From: Oscillospiraceae bacterium | GTDB lineage: Bacteria > Bacillota > Clostridia > Oscillospirales > Oscillospiraceae | Reading direction: 5' to 3' | Assembly: GCA_022795735.1 (NCBI GenBank) | Contig: JAAWHG010000003.1 | Coordinates: 62,001-126,000, forward strand | DNA length: 64,000 nt | In this document: positions 25,589 through 34,881 of the stretch, piece by piece | Layout of the letters: every line of letters starts with the position of its first letter | Numbering within the stretch: the stretch's first letter is position 1 | Notes under the pieces: model-generated | Told to the model about the DNA's origin: nothing | What the model saw: the letters and a program-made list of their open reading frames with translations, nothing else | Databases searched by the model: none | Made by a program: the position numbers and the translations under genes

Positions 25589-26788
25589 ATGTTTCAATAC
25601 AGCACGATTCCGGAGGCAATCGAAGCCCTTCGTCAGGGCCGGGTCATCCTGTGTACCGACGACCCGGAGCGGGAAAACGAGGGCGACATGATCTGCGCCG
25701 CCCGGTTCGCCACCACAAGCAACGTCAATCTCATGGCCTCCCAGGCCAAGGGGCTGATCTGTATGCCCATGTCGGCCGAATACATCGGCAAACTGGGCCT
25801 GCCCCAGATGGTGCCCGTCAACACCGACAACCACGAGACTGCCTTTACCGTCTCCATTGACCACATCGCCACCAGCACCGGCATCTCGGCCGCCGAGCGC
25901 TCCATCACAGCAATGAAGTGCGTCGAGCCGAACGCGCGACCCGAGGACTTCCGCAGGCCGGGCCATATGTTCCCCCTGCTGGCCAAGCCAAACGGCGTCT
26001 TGGAGCGGGAGGGCCACACCGAGGCCACGGTGGACCTGCTGCGGCTGGCGGGATTGGAGCCCTGCGGCCTCTGCTGCGAGGTCATGCGGGAGGACGGGAC
26101 CATGATGCGCGCGCCCGAGCTTCAGAAAAAGGCGCGGGAATGGGATATGCCCTTTATCACGATTCGAGATTTGAAAAATTACCGGAAACGCCATGAAAAG
26201 CTCATTGAACGAGTGGCCGCCGCCCATCTGCCCACCAGATACGGCGACTTCACCGCCTACGGCTACCGGAATCTGCTCAACGGCGAGCACCATATCGCGC
26301 TGGTAAAGGGCGAGGTCGGCGGCGGGGAGGATTTGCTCTGCCGGGTCCACTCCGAATGCCTGACGGGGGACTGTTTCGGTTCGCTCCGCTGCGACTGCGG
26401 CGAACAGCTGGCGGCGGCTCTGTCCCAGATCGAGGAGGAGGGCCGGGGCGTTCTCCTCTATATGCGGCAGGAGGGCCGGGGCATCGGACTTTTAAACAAG
26501 CTGAAAGCCTACGAGCTCCAAGAGCAGGGAATGGACACCCTGGAGGCCAATCTCGCCCTGGGCTTCGCCGGAGATTTGCGCGAGTACTACATCGGCGCGC
26601 AAATTCTGCGGGACCTGGGAGCCAAAACCCTCCGCCTGCTGACCAACAACCCGGACAAAATCTACCAGCTCAACGACTTCGGCATGGAGATTGTGGAGCG
26701 TCTTCCCATCCAGATACCGGCGACGGCCCACGACCTGTTCTATTTGCAAACCAAGCAAGCCCGTATGGGACATATTCTGCAATATTAG
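25589..26788 (+). CDS. ribBA: Bifunctional DHBP synthase / GTP cyclohydrolase II
   Basis: Makes both precursors of riboflavin: DHBP from ribulose 5-phosphate and the pyrimidine from GTP. 399 residues from ATG 25589, which has GGAGGAAGG at the right distance; ATG 25571 lacks one. DHBP synthase domain at about 1-200 ([11 protein letters not shown] metal site, HTEATVDL). GTP cyclohydrolase II domain at about 205-399 with zinc ligands Cys257, Cys268 and Cys270 ([18 protein letters not shown]) and the RQEGRGIGL substrate loop. Confidence 0.96.
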   Translation: MFQYSTIPEAIEALRQGRVILCTDDPERENEGDMICAARFATTSNVNLMASQAKGLICMPMSAEYIGKLGLPQMVPVNTDNHETAFTVSIDHIATSTGISAAERSITAMKCVEPNARPEDFRRPGHMFPLLAKPNGVLEREGHTEATVDLLRLAGLEPCGLCCEVMREDGTMMRAPELQKKAREWDMPFITIRDLKNYRKRHEKLIERVAAAHLPTRYGDFTAYGYRNLLNGEHHIALVKGEVGGGEDLLCRVHSECLTGDCFGSLRCDCGEQLAAALSQIEEEGRGVLLYMRQEGRGIGLLNKLKAYELQEQGMDTLEANLALGFAGDLREYYIGAQILRDLGAKTLRLLTNNPDKIYQLNDFGMEIVERLPIQIPATAHDLFYLQTKQARMGHILQY

Positions 26789-26800
26789 GAGGAAATGAAC

Positions 26801-27268
26801 ATGAAAACATTTGAGGGAAAACTGGTTGCCGACGGCATTCGAATTGGCATCGTCTGCGCTCGCTTCAACGAGTTTATCGTCTCCAAGCTGCTCAGCGGCT
26901 GTCAAGACGGCCTGCTCCGTCACGGCGTTCGGGACGAGGACATCGAGGTCGCCTGGGTCCCCGGCGCGTTTGAAATCCCGCTGATCGCCTCCAAAATGGC
27001 ACGGAGCGGACGGTATGACGCGGTCATCGCCCTGGGGGCGGTCATCCGGGGGAGCACCAGCCACTATGACTACGTCTGCGCCGAGGTCTCCAAGGGAATT
27101 GCCAGCGTGTCGCTGCAAACCGGCGTGCCGGTGATGTTTGGCGTCCTGACGACCGACACCATTGAGCAGGCCATCGAGCGCGCCGGGACCAAGGCGGGCA
27201 ACAAGGGCTCCGACTGCGCGCAGGGCGCCATTGAGATGGTCAACCTGGCCCGCCAGCTCGGCCAATAG
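26801..27268 (+). CDS. ribH: 6,7-dimethyl-8-ribityllumazine synthase
   Basis: Condenses DHBP with the ribityl-aminopyrimidine; forms icosahedral or pentameric shells. 155 residues from ATG 26801, 8 bases after AGGAGG (ATG 26795 is too close). Signature text: [15 protein letters not shown] in form [50 protein letters not shown] and the final [12 protein letters not shown] with the usual Asn-Lys-Gly of the C-terminal helix. Last gene of the rib operon. Confidence 0.97.
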   Translation: MKTFEGKLVADGIRIGIVCARFNEFIVSKLLSGCQDGLLRHGVRDEDIEVAWVPGAFEIPLIASKMARSGRYDAVIALGAVIRGSTSHYDYVCAEVSKGIASVSLQTGVPVMFGVLTTDTIEQAIERAGTKAGNKGSDCAQGAIEMVNLARQLGQ

Positions 27269-27356
27269 GAACCGGCGGCAGGCGGGAAACCCAATTCCCT
27301 GTCGAACTATCACAAGCTTTTTCTGAAAAAAGCGCAAGGTTTCTCCGCTTCGCCCA

Positions 27357-27385
27357 TTGCGTATTGGGTCAAAACATGGTATTGT
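27357..27385 (+). promoter_or_regulatory. Possible promoter of carAB
   Basis: TTGCGT, 17 nt, TATTGT, 30 bases before carA. Moderate match only. I see no PyrR-type attenuator in the 146-base gap. Confidence 0.45.
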
Positions 27386-27414
27386 AAAGGGAAAAAGATT
27401 TTTGGAGGCGCGAT

Positions 27415-28509
27415 ATGCGGGGCTATAATCGAAAGCTTGTTCTGCCCGACGGCAGCGAATACTATGGCTACGGCTTCGGCGGGGACGCGGAGCGGGTCTG
27501 CGAGCTGGTGTTCAACACCTCCATGGTGGGATACCAGGAGATCATCTCCGACCCCAGCTATACCGACCAGCTGGTGGTCATGACCTATCCGCTCATCGGC
27601 AACTACGGAATCGCCGACGACGACTTTGAAACCAAGGTTCCCACCATCGGCGGCCTTGCGGTCCGGGAATACAACGACAATCCCTCCAATTTCCGTTACA
27701 CCAAGACACTGTCCGAAATTTTGGAGGAAAACCACATCCCGGCCATCGAGGGCGTGGACACCCGCCTGCTGGCCCGCTCCATCCGCGACCAGGGCAGCGG
27801 CAAGGTTCTGCTCTGCGAGGCGGGGCTCCCGCTGGACGAGGCGCTGGAACGGCTCAACGCCGCCCAGCTTCCCCACGACCAGGTCAGCCGGGTCAGCTGT
27901 AAAAAGCGCTGGTATTCCAGAACCTCCAATCACAAATTCAACGTCGTCGCCGTAGACTGCGGCATCAAGCTCAACATTATCCGCTCCCTCAACCGGCGGG
28001 GCTGCAACGTGACGGTCGTCCCCTACGACACCTCCGCCGAAACCATCGAGGCCATGCAGCCCGACGGCATCTTCCTCTCCAACGGTCCGGGCGACCCGGA
28101 GGACGTCCTCCCGGTCATCGCGCTGGTGCGGAAACTCCGGGGCAAATATCCCATCTGCGGCATCTGCCTGGGCCATCAGATGATCGCCCTGGCGGGGGGC
28201 GCCAAGACCTACAAGCTCAAATTCGGCCACCGCGGCGGCAATCACCCGGTCAAAAACCTCAAAACCGGCAAGCTGGAAATCACCAGCCAGAATCACTCCT
28301 TCGCGGTGGACGCCAATAGCGTTGCCGCCGCCGGGCTGGAAGTCACCCATATCAATCTGCTCGACGGGACGGTCGAGGGCCTCGCGTGCCGGGAGGACCG
28401 TATTTTCTCGGTGCAGTACCACCCCGAGAGCGCGCCCGGCCCGCAGGACAGCGCCTATCTGTTCGACCAATTCCTGGACTATATGAAGGAGGCGAAGGCC
28501 CATGCCTAA
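27415..28509 (+). CDS. carA: Carbamoyl-phosphate synthase small subunit
   Basis: Glutaminase subunit that feeds ammonia to CarB for arginine and pyrimidine synthesis. 364 residues. The class I amidotransferase triad is visible: nucleophile Cys251 (CGICLGHQ), His336 and Glu338 (YHPES). The N-terminal domain carries the conserved [16 protein letters not shown] (in parts). GGAGG precedes the ATG. The end overlaps carB by 8 bases. Confidence 0.97.
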   Translation: MRGYNRKLVLPDGSEYYGYGFGGDAERVCELVFNTSMVGYQEIISDPSYTDQLVVMTYPLIGNYGIADDDFETKVPTIGGLAVREYNDNPSNFRYTKTLSEILEENHIPAIEGVDTRLLARSIRDQGSGKVLLCEAGLPLDEALERLNAAQLPHDQVSRVSCKKRWYSRTSNHKFNVVAVDCGIKLNIIRSLNRRGCNVTVVPYDTSAETIEAMQPDGIFLSNGPGDPEDVLPVIALVRKLRGKYPICGICLGHQMIALAGGAKTYKLKFGHRGGNHPVKNLKTGKLEITSQNHSFAVDANSVAAAGLEVTHINLLDGTVEGLACREDRIFSVQYHPESAPGPQDSAYLFDQFLDYMKEAKAHA

Positions 28510-31500
28510 GAGAACCGACATCCGCCGCATTCTGGTCATCGGCTCCGGCCCCATTGTGATCGGGCAGGCCGCCGAGTTTGACTACGCCGGTACCCAGGCA
28601 TGCCTGGCCTTGAAGGAGGAGGGCTACGAGGTTCTTCTGGCCAACTCCAACCCGGCCACCATCATGACCGACACCTCCATTGCAGACAAGGTCTATATGG
28701 AACCCCTGACCGCCGAATTTGCCGCCCACATTCTCCGGGTGGAGCGGCCCGACGCGCTGCTCCCCGGCATCGGCGGGCAGACCGGCCTGAACCTCGCAAT
28801 GCAGCTGAGCCGGATGGGAGTTTTGGAGGAGTGCGGCGTGGAGCTGCTGGGCACCTCCGCCGACTCCATTGACCAGGCCGAGGACCGCGAGCGGTTCAAG
28901 GAGCTGTGCCAGCGTCTTGGCGAGCCGGTGCTGCCCTCCATCATCGCCAACACCCTGGAAGAGGGTCTTGCGGCGGCGGAACAAATCGGTTACCCGGTGG
29001 TCCTGCGCCCCGCTTTCACCCTCGGCGGCACCGGCGGCGGCTTTGCCGACAACGAGGAGGAATGCCGCGAGCTGCTCAAAAACGGCCTCGCCCTTTCCCC
29101 CGTCAGTCAGGTGCTGGTGGAAAAGAGCATCCGGGGCTACAAGGAAATCGAATATGAGGTCATGCGGGACGCCAACGACACCGCCATCACCGTCTGCAAC
29201 ATGGAGAACATCGACCCGGTTGGCATCCACACCGGCGACTCCATCGTCGTGGCCCCTAGCCAGACCCTGACCAACAAGGAATACCATCTGCTCCGCGACA
29301 GCGCCCTCAAGCTGATTCGCGCCCTCAAGATTGAGGGCGGCTGTAACGTGCAGTTCGCGCTGGACCCGGAGTCCTTCCGGTACTATCTGATCGAGGTCAA
29401 CCCCCGCGTCTCCCGTTCCTCCGCCCTGGCCTCCAAGGCCAGCGGCTATCCCATCGCCCGGGTGTCCGCCAAGATCGCGGTGGGTATGTTCCTTGAGGAA
29501 ATTCCCCTGGCCAACACCCCCGCCAGCTTTGAGCCAGCGCTGGACTACGTGGTCACCAAAATGCCCCGCTTCCCCTTTGACAAATTCTCCGACGCCTCCA
29601 ACGTCCTCTCCACCCAGATGAAGGCCACCGGCGAGGTCATGGCGGTGGGCCGGACCATCGAGGAGAGCCTTTTAAAGGCGGTCCGCTCGCTGGAAATCAA
29701 CGTCCACCACCTGTACAAGGACAAATTCGACGATATGGACGCCAAGCAGCTTCTGGACTATATCGCCACCGGCACCGACGACCGGCTCTTCGCCATCGCC
29801 GAGCTGATTTACCACGGCGTGGACCTGGGCTTTATCTGCAACGCGACCAAGATCGACATGCTCTTCCTCGACAAAATCAAGAACATCATCGACCACGAAG
29901 CCAAGCTCAAGGCCGCCCCCGGCGACCTGGACCTCCTCTGGGAGGCCAAGCGCCTGGGCTTCTCCGACCTCTATATCGCCAAGCTGTGGAACACCACCGG
30001 CGAGGACATCCGGCAGCGCCGCAAGGCGGTCGGCATCGTCCCGGTCTATAAGATGATCGACACCTGTGCCGCCGAGTTTGAGAGCTACGTCCCCTACTTC
30101 TACTCCACCTACGAGCAGGAAAACGAATCTATTGTCTCCGACCGCCGGAAGATCCTAGTGCTCGGCTCCGGCCCCATCCGCATCGGCCAGGGCGTGGAGT
30201 TCGACTATTCGACGGTCCACGCGGTACAGACCATCCGGCAAAGCGGCTGCGAGGCCATCATCATCAACAACAACCCCGAAACGGTATCCACCGACTACAC
30301 CTGTTCGGACAAGCTCTACTTTGAGCCGCTGACGGTAGAGGACGTGATGAACGTCATCGACCTCGAGCAGCCCGCGGGAGTCATCGCATCCCTGGGCGGC
30401 CAGACGGCGATCAACCTGGCCCAGCCCCTTGCCGAGCGCGGCGTCAAGCTGATTGGAACCGACTTCGCCGCCATCGAGCGGGCGGAGAACCGGGACGCCT
30501 TCGAGCGGGTGCTGAAAGAGCTCGGCATTCCCCAGCCCCAGGGCGAAGCGGTCACCAACATTGAGGACGGCGTCCGGGCTGCCACACGCATCGGTTACCC
30601 GGTGCTGGTCCGTCCGAGCTACGTTCTGGGCGGGCGGGCCATGCAGATTGTCTCCAAGGAGAAGGAGCTTCGCTCCTATCTTCAAACCGCCGTCGCCATC
30701 AACGAGGACCAGCCTGTGCTGGTGGACAAGTATATCTCCGGCAAGGAGCTGGAGGTGGACGCCATCTGCGACGGCGACGACGTCTTTGTCCCCGGCATCA
30801 TGGAGCTGGTGGAGCGCACCGGCATCCACTCGGGCGACTCCATCAGCGTCTACCCCACCTTCTCCATCTCACCCCGGGTCCGGGAGACCATTCTCGACTA
30901 TACCCGCCGCCTGGGCCTCGGCATCGGCATTGTGGGACTGTACAACATTCAGTTTATCGTGGACCCGCAGGACCGCATCTATATCATTGAGGTCAATCCC
31001 CGCTCGTCCCGCACCGTTCCCTTCCTCTCCAAGGCCACCGGCTTTTCGCTGGCCGACATCGCGACCCGTGTGATTCTGGGGCACAGCCTCAAGTCCCAGG
31101 GGCTGGGAACCATGTACCCGCCCGAGAAGCCGCGGTACTATGTCAAGGTGCCCGCTTTCTCCTTCTCCAAGATTCCGGGACTGGACGCCTATCTTTCCCC
31201 CGAGATGAAGTCCACCGGCGAGGCCATCGGCTACGACGTCAACCTCAACCGCGCCCTCTACAAGGCCCTCAAGGCCTCCGGCGTCCGGCTGTCCGACCAC
31301 GGAACGGTGGTGGTCACCGTGGCCGACGAGGACAAGGGCGAGGTTCTGCCCCTGGTCCGGCGCTTCTACCGCCTGGGCTACAGCATCGCGGCCACGGTCG
31401 GGACCGCCAACTTCCTCAAGGAGAACGGTCTTCGGGTTAAGGTGCTGGGCAAGCTCAGCGAGGGGAGCGACGAAATACTCAACACCATTCGCGCCGGCCG

Positions 31501-31684
31501 CGTCAGCTATATCCTCAACACCCGCGCCATCAACTCCGGAGTCCACTACGAGGACGGCGTTGCCATCCGCCGCTGCGCCGTGGAAAACGGCGTGACCATG
31601 TTCACCTCCCTGGACACGGTGCAGATGCTTTTATGCTCGTTGGAGGACCTGTCCTTCTCCATCTCCACCATCGACGAAGCGTAG
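28502..31684 (+). CDS. carB: Carbamoyl-phosphate synthase large subunit
   Basis: Makes carbamoyl phosphate from bicarbonate, ammonia and two ATP. 1060 residues with the two homologous ATP-grasp halves ([19 protein letters not shown] at the start and [19 protein letters not shown] near 550) and a C-terminal MGS-like regulatory domain (about 930-1060, KVLGKLSEG). Substrate-tunnel motifs such as [22 protein letters not shown] are intact. Coupled to carA. Confidence 0.98.
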   Translation: MPKRTDIRRILVIGSGPIVIGQAAEFDYAGTQACLALKEEGYEVLLANSNPATIMTDTSIADKVYMEPLTAEFAAHILRVERPDALLPGIGGQTGLNLAMQLSRMGVLEECGVELLGTSADSIDQAEDRERFKELCQRLGEPVLPSIIANTLEEGLAAAEQIGYPVVLRPAFTLGGTGGGFADNEEECRELLKNGLALSPVSQVLVEKSIRGYKEIEYEVMRDANDTAITVCNMENIDPVGIHTGDSIVVAPSQTLTNKEYHLLRDSALKLIRALKIEGGCNVQFALDPESFRYYLIEVNPRVSRSSALASKASGYPIARVSAKIAVGMFLEEIPLANTPASFEPALDYVVTKMPRFPFDKFSDASNVLSTQMKATGEVMAVGRTIEESLLKAVRSLEINVHHLYKDKFDDMDAKQLLDYIATGTDDRLFAIAELIYHGVDLGFICNATKIDMLFLDKIKNIIDHEAKLKAAPGDLDLLWEAKRLGFSDLYIAKLWNTTGEDIRQRRKAVGIVPVYKMIDTCAAEFESYVPYFYSTYEQENESIVSDRRKILVLGSGPIRIGQGVEFDYSTVHAVQTIRQSGCEAIIINNNPETVSTDYTCSDKLYFEPLTVEDVMNVIDLEQPAGVIASLGGQTAINLAQPLAERGVKLIGTDFAAIERAENRDAFERVLKELGIPQPQGEAVTNIEDGVRAATRIGYPVLVRPSYVLGGRAMQIVSKEKELRSYLQTAVAINEDQPVLVDKYISGKELEVDAICDGDDVFVPGIMELVERTGIHSGDSISVYPTFSISPRVRETILDYTRRLGLGIGIVGLYNIQFIVDPQDRIYIIEVNPRSSRTVPFLSKATGFSLADIATRVILGHSLKSQGLGTMYPPEKPRYYVKVPAFSFSKIPGLDAYLSPEMKSTGEAIGYDVNLNRALYKALKASGVRLSDHGTVVVTVADEDKGEVLPLVRRFYRLGYSIAATVGTANFLKENGLRVKVLGKLSEGSDEILNTIRAGRVSYILNTRAINSGVHYEDGVAIRRCAVENGVTMFTSLDTVQMLLCSLEDLSFSISTIDEA

Positions 31685-31692
31685 GTGCGCGT

Positions 31693-32322
31693 ATGAGTCC
31701 CGTGTCAACCATCATCATCGGCGGCCTGACCGTCGCGGCGACAGCGGTGTGCTACGCCCTCACCCACAGCATTGTCCTCGCCATCCTCATCTTTCTCGCG
31801 TCCTACCTGATCTGCCGGAACCTTCAGCCGTTCATCTCCCAGAAGTGGCGGAGCGCCCATCCCAGCCGTCTGCCCCAGCTGCACGAGTTCCGCGTGAAAA
31901 ACATGCCGGTGGAAGACGGCGCTCCGCAGGGATTTCGGCTGCTTGCCATGACCGAATACCTGGAGCCCGGCCCCAAGACCCAACCGGTGTATAAGGAGAT
32001 TGCCGGGGCGGCGTTGGAAGCGCTGTCCCAGCAGTCCCCCCTGTTTGCGCTCCGGCTCAGCGCCGTCCGGCAGCGGGAGCATCCCGAACAATATGTCTGC
32101 GCCCTGTGCGGGGCGGACGGCAAGAATATGCGTAAGTGCCTCAAGTCTTGGGTACGCTCCGACGCGCTGCGCAACATGCGGTCTAAAACCCAGAATAGGG
32201 ATTTATTCCTTTATGACGGCGCAATCGGCGTGCCGGGCGAGGAGAACGAGGTGCCATACACCGTTCTGGTTCTCTTCGACAGCACCCTTCCCGTCACCCT
32301 GCCAAAAGCGGAAGCCGAATAA
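31693..32322 (+). CDS. Small membrane-anchored protein of unknown function
   Basis: 209 residues from ATG 31693. Two hydrophobic segments at about 4-22 and 26-43 form an N-terminal hairpin in the membrane; the rest is soluble and probably cytoplasmic. Four cysteines occur as CALCGAD and a single C in MRKCLKS, which might bind metal weakly, but no known zinc motif is complete. I do not recognise the family. It follows carB by 8 bases and precedes a strong terminator, so it is the last gene of the carAB transcript. Confidence 0.7.
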   Translation: MSPVSTIIIGGLTVAATAVCYALTHSIVLAILIFLASYLICRNLQPFISQKWRSAHPSRLPQLHEFRVKNMPVEDGAPQGFRLLAMTEYLEPGPKTQPVYKEIAGAALEALSQQSPLFALRLSAVRQREHPEQYVCALCGADGKNMRKCLKSWVRSDALRNMRSKTQNRDLFLYDGAIGVPGEENEVPYTVLVLFDSTLPVTLPKAEAE

Positions 32323-32366
32323 AACCGGGCCTTGTTTGACGCTGCGCAAACAAGGCCCGGTTTTAT
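32321..32366. terminator. Bidirectional terminator between carAB operon and murI
   Basis: Perfect 17-base arms AAAACCGGGCCTTGTTT and AAACAAGGCCCGGTTTT with A and T runs at the outside on both strands, placed between two convergent genes. Confidence 0.92.
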
Positions 32367-32370
32367 TCCG

Positions 32371-33123
32371 TTACATTTGGAGGAGCTTCCAGGCGGTTTC
32401 CAGCTTGTCCTCGCGGCTGTTGGTCAGTTCGACATGCCCCGGCCCCGGCCGGCCGCTCAACAGGCCGCAGGCCGCCAAGCGCCGGCGGGTTTCCCGCGCG
32501 ACCCCTTCAGCGCCGTCGTAAAAATGGACCGGCTGGCCCAGCGCGTGGGCGATGGCGTCCTTGGCGAAGGGGAAATGGGTACACCCCAATACAACCGCCT
32601 CCGGCGGATTGTCCCGGCAGGGGGCGAGCAGCGCGTTGAGATATTCCTCCAACGCGGGACCCGCCGTTTCGCCCCGCTCCACACATTCGACGATTCCCGG
32701 CGCGGCAATGGTAGAGACGTCGGACGAGCCGCCGTAGTCCCGGAGGAGCTTAGCAAACTTCTCCTCCCGCAGGGTCATCTCGGTCGCCAGCACCAGCACC
32801 CGCCGGTGGACCGACGCGGGCTTGAGCGCCGGTTCCACCCCGACAACAGGGCGCGCCGGCCACGTCTCGCGCAGCAGAGCGGCGGCGGCGGAGGTGGCCG
32901 TGTTACAGGCGACCACCAGGGCCTTGCAGCCGCGCGCGAACAGCTTTTCCGCAGCGGCGAGGGTCAAGGTCCGGACCGCTTCGAGGGTTTTGGGGCCGTA
33001 GGGGGCGTTGGCCGAATCGCCGAAGTAGAGGAAGTCCTCCCGGGGCAATTGCCCGGTCAGCTCCCGCAGGACGCTGATCCCGCCCAGCCCCGAATCAAAG
33101 ACCGCAATGGGCGCATTGTCCAT
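32371..33123 (-). CDS. murI: Glutamate racemase
   Basis: Makes D-glutamate for peptidoglycan. 250 residues. The two catalytic cysteines are Cys73 (VACNTATS) and Cys181 (LGCTHFP). Substrate-binding FDSGLGG is at 9-15 and NAPYG at 39-43. Its own promoter lies 30 bases upstream on the minus strand, and it shares a terminator with the convergent carAB operon. Confidence 0.97.
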   Translation of the reverse strand: MDNAPIAVFDSGLGGISVLRELTGQLPREDFLYFGDSANAPYGPKTLEAVRTLTLAAAEKLFARGCKALVVACNTATSAAAALLRETWPARPVVGVEPALKPASVHRRVLVLATEMTLREEKFAKLLRDYGGSSDVSTIAAPGIVECVERGETAGPALEEYLNALLAPCRDNPPEAVVLGCTHFPFAKDAIAHALGQPVHFYDGAEGVARETRRRLAACGLLSGRPGPGHVELTNSREDKLETAWKLLQM

Positions 33124-33152
33124 AGCCCGTATCCCACCTCCTTGTCTCCTAA

Positions 33153-33181
33153 ATTATAGCACAAGCGAAAAAACGCCGCAA
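33153..33181 (-). promoter_or_regulatory. Sigma-A promoter of murI
   Basis: On the minus strand: TTGCGG, 17 nt, TATAAT. Confidence 0.65.
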
Positions 33182-33246
33182 GTCCGGCGAATTGGAACCC
33201 AAAATCTATTTCGGCTCCGATTTCCCCGTTTTGGCAAAATCCAGGG

Positions 33247-33275
33247 TTGACAAACCGCGAGAGAGCTGTTATTAT
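33247..33275 (+). promoter_or_regulatory. Sigma-A promoter of the tRNA cluster
   Basis: Consensus TTGACA (33247-33252), 17 nt, TATTAT (33270-33275), 27 bases before the first tRNA. Confidence 0.75.
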
Positions 33276-33302
33276 AATACACGGCTTCCAAAGGCATGAG
33301 CT

Positions 33303-33391
33303 GGAGAGATGTCCGAGCGGTTTAAGGAGCTGGTCTTGAAAACCAGTGACCCGGCAACGGGCCGTGGGTTCGAATCCCACTCTCTCCGCCA
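33303..33391 (+). tRNA. tRNA-Ser (anticodon UGA)
   Basis: Acceptor arms GGAGAGA and TCTCTCC, encoded GCCA end, anticodon loop CTTGAAA between CTGGT and ACCAG, long variable arm as in serine tRNAs, and GGTTCGAATCC in the T arm. Confidence 0.95.
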
Positions 33392-33418
33392 ATTTTTCCG
33401 GTTGTTGTCAATGGATTT

Positions 33419-33510
33419 GGAGTGGTACCCAAGAGGCCGAAGGGGCTCCCCTGCTAAGGGAGTAGGTGTCTAAACCGCACGCGAGGGTTCAAATCCCTCC
33501 CACTCCGCCA
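33419..33510 (+). tRNA. tRNA-Ser (anticodon GCU)
   Basis: Acceptor arms GGAGTGG and CCACTCC, encoded GCCA end, anticodon loop CTGCTAA between CTCCC and GGGAG, long variable arm, GGTTCAAATCC. Confidence 0.95.
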
Positions 33511-33514
33511 GCCT

Positions 33515-33599
33515 GCGAGAGTGCTGGAATAGGTAGACAGGCACGTTTGAGGTGCGTGTGTCAACTGACGTGGGAGTTCAAGTCTCCTCTCTCGCACCA
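33515..33599 (+). tRNA. tRNA-Leu (anticodon GAG)
   Basis: Acceptor arms GCGAGAG and CTCTCGC, encoded ACCA end, anticodon loop TTGAGGT between CACGT and GCGTG, long variable arm, GTTCAAGTC. Only 4 bases after the second tRNA-Ser. Confidence 0.92.
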
Positions 33600-33604
33600 G
33601 CTCA

Positions 33605-33709
33605 GAAATTCCCATCATTGCTCCGTTTCCGCCTTTCGGCGAAAACTGCGCTATGATGGGAATTTCTTCGCTCTCGGCCGAAATCCGCTTCGCTGGGTTT
33701 TCGGCCGAG
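33605..33709. repeat. Two consecutive inverted repeats after the tRNAs
   Basis: The first has 14-base perfect arms GAAATTCCCATCAT (33605-33618) and ATGATGGGAATTTC (33653-33666), with a small inner hairpin (CGC-CTTTCG-GCG). The second has 11-base arms CTCGGCCGAAA (33673-33683) and TTTCGGCCGAG (33699-33709). T-tracts are poor. It could end the tRNA transcript, or be a REP- or MITE-like intergenic repeat; a genome search would tell. Confidence 0.7.
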
Positions 33710-33760
33710 GGGAACGTGGGACGGGGGGACGCGGGGGCTATTGATTCCTGCCGTTTCCGC

Positions 33761-33807
33761 AAACAAGAGAGCGGCGTCCCGCCGGTGGGGATGCCGCTCT
33801 CTTGTTT
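33761..33807. terminator. Inverted repeat at the end of the ABC transporter operon
   Basis: Perfect 15-base arms AAACAAGAGAGCGGC and GCCGCTCTCTTGTTT. It stands 9 bases beyond the stop of the last transporter gene (minus strand). A weak T-run makes termination probable but not certain. Confidence 0.6.
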
Positions 33808-33815
33808 GTTGGGGA

Positions 33816-34880
33816 TTATAATACATGAACGTCGTCGCGGGAAAAGTTTACCCAGGCGTTGTCGCCCACCTGATAGATTTTTTTGCTCTTGGGGTTGAAG
33901 TCAGTGATTTTGACCAGGGTATCGCCGACAGTTACGTGATAGTTTTGATAGGAGCCCATAAAACAGGAGAGGATCACCTTGCAGGGCAGCTGTCCCTGAT
34001 CGGCCAGGACCGCCGACTCCGGGCGCAGCACCAGCGTACAGTCTTGGCCGGCCGGCCGGCCGGCTGACGGCGGAACCTCCACCATATGGCCGCAGATTTC
34101 TGCCTTGCCGCCGCCGGCGAGCTTGCCCCGGAGGAAGTTGGCCTCGCCGATGAAGTCGGCCACAAACTCATTGCTGGGGTGGTAATAGACTTCCTGCGGT
34201 GTGCCGATTTGCGCCACGACGCCCTTTTCCATGATGATAATCTGGTCGGACAGCGCCATGGCCTCCGACTGATCGTGGGTGACATAGACGGCGGTGATAC
34301 CCGCCTCCTGTTGGATGCGGCGAATCTCGGTCCGCATGGTCACCCGCAGCTTGGCGTCCAGATTGGACAGCGGTTCGTCAAAGAGCAGCACCCCGGGCTC
34401 GAGGACCAGCGCCCGGGCCAACGCCACGCGCTGCTGCTGGCCGCCCGATAGCTGGTTAGTCATGCGCCCCTCCATCCCACTGAGGCCGACCAAATCCAGA
34501 ATGCTCAGCACCTTCCTTTTGATGGTTTCCCTGTCCTGTTTGCGCAGCTTCAGGCCGTAGGCGACATTGTCAAAGACGTTGTAATGGGGCAGCAGCGCGT
34601 AGCTCTGAAACACCATGGCGGTGTCCCGCTTATTGGGGGCAAGGGCGTTGATGGGTTCTCCGCCCAGGTAAATCTCCCCAAAGTCGGGGCTCTCAAACCC
34701 GGCGATCATGCGCAGCGTCGTCGTCTTGCCGCAGCCGGAGGGACCCAACAACGTGACAAACGCGCCCGGCGCGATCTCTAAATGGGCGTTGTTGACGGCG
34801 TAAAAGTCCTTTTTCGTCTTGGGGTCCTGATAGATCTTGGAGATATGCTCCAGACGCACACTTTTTTTCTCTTTTGCCAT
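33816..34880 (-). CDS. ABC transporter ATP-binding protein (PotA/FbpC type)
   Basis: ATPase of an importer. 354 residues. Walker A GPSGCGKTT at 46-54, signature LSGGQQQR near 143, Walker B VLLFDEPLSNLD near 166, and the H-loop YVTHDQ. The C-terminal TOBE domain (about 285-354) is typical of the spermidine/putrescine-iron-sulphate group. Its ATG is one base after the permease stop. The substrate is decided by the binding protein at 36769. Confidence 0.93.
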   Translation of the reverse strand: MAKEKKSVRLEHISKIYQDPKTKKDFYAVNNAHLEIAPGAFVTLLGPSGCGKTTTLRMIAGFESPDFGEIYLGGEPINALAPNKRDTAMVFQSYALLPHYNVFDNVAYGLKLRKQDRETIKRKVLSILDLVGLSGMEGRMTNQLSGGQQQRVALARALVLEPGVLLFDEPLSNLDAKLRVTMRTEIRRIQQEAGITAVYVTHDQSEAMALSDQIIIMEKGVVAQIGTPQEVYYHPSNEFVADFIGEANFLRGKLAGGGKAEICGHMVEVPPSAGRPAGQDCTLVLRPESAVLADQGQLPCKVILSCFMGSYQNYHVTVGDTLVKITDFNPKSKKIYQVGDNAWVNFSRDDVHVL

Positions 34881-34881
34881 A

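Noticed and set aside
27269-27356. PyrR attenuator or riboswitch before carA
   Set aside because: Only a weak AT-rich stem (GCTTTTT/AAAAAGC) without the PyrR binding-loop consensus.
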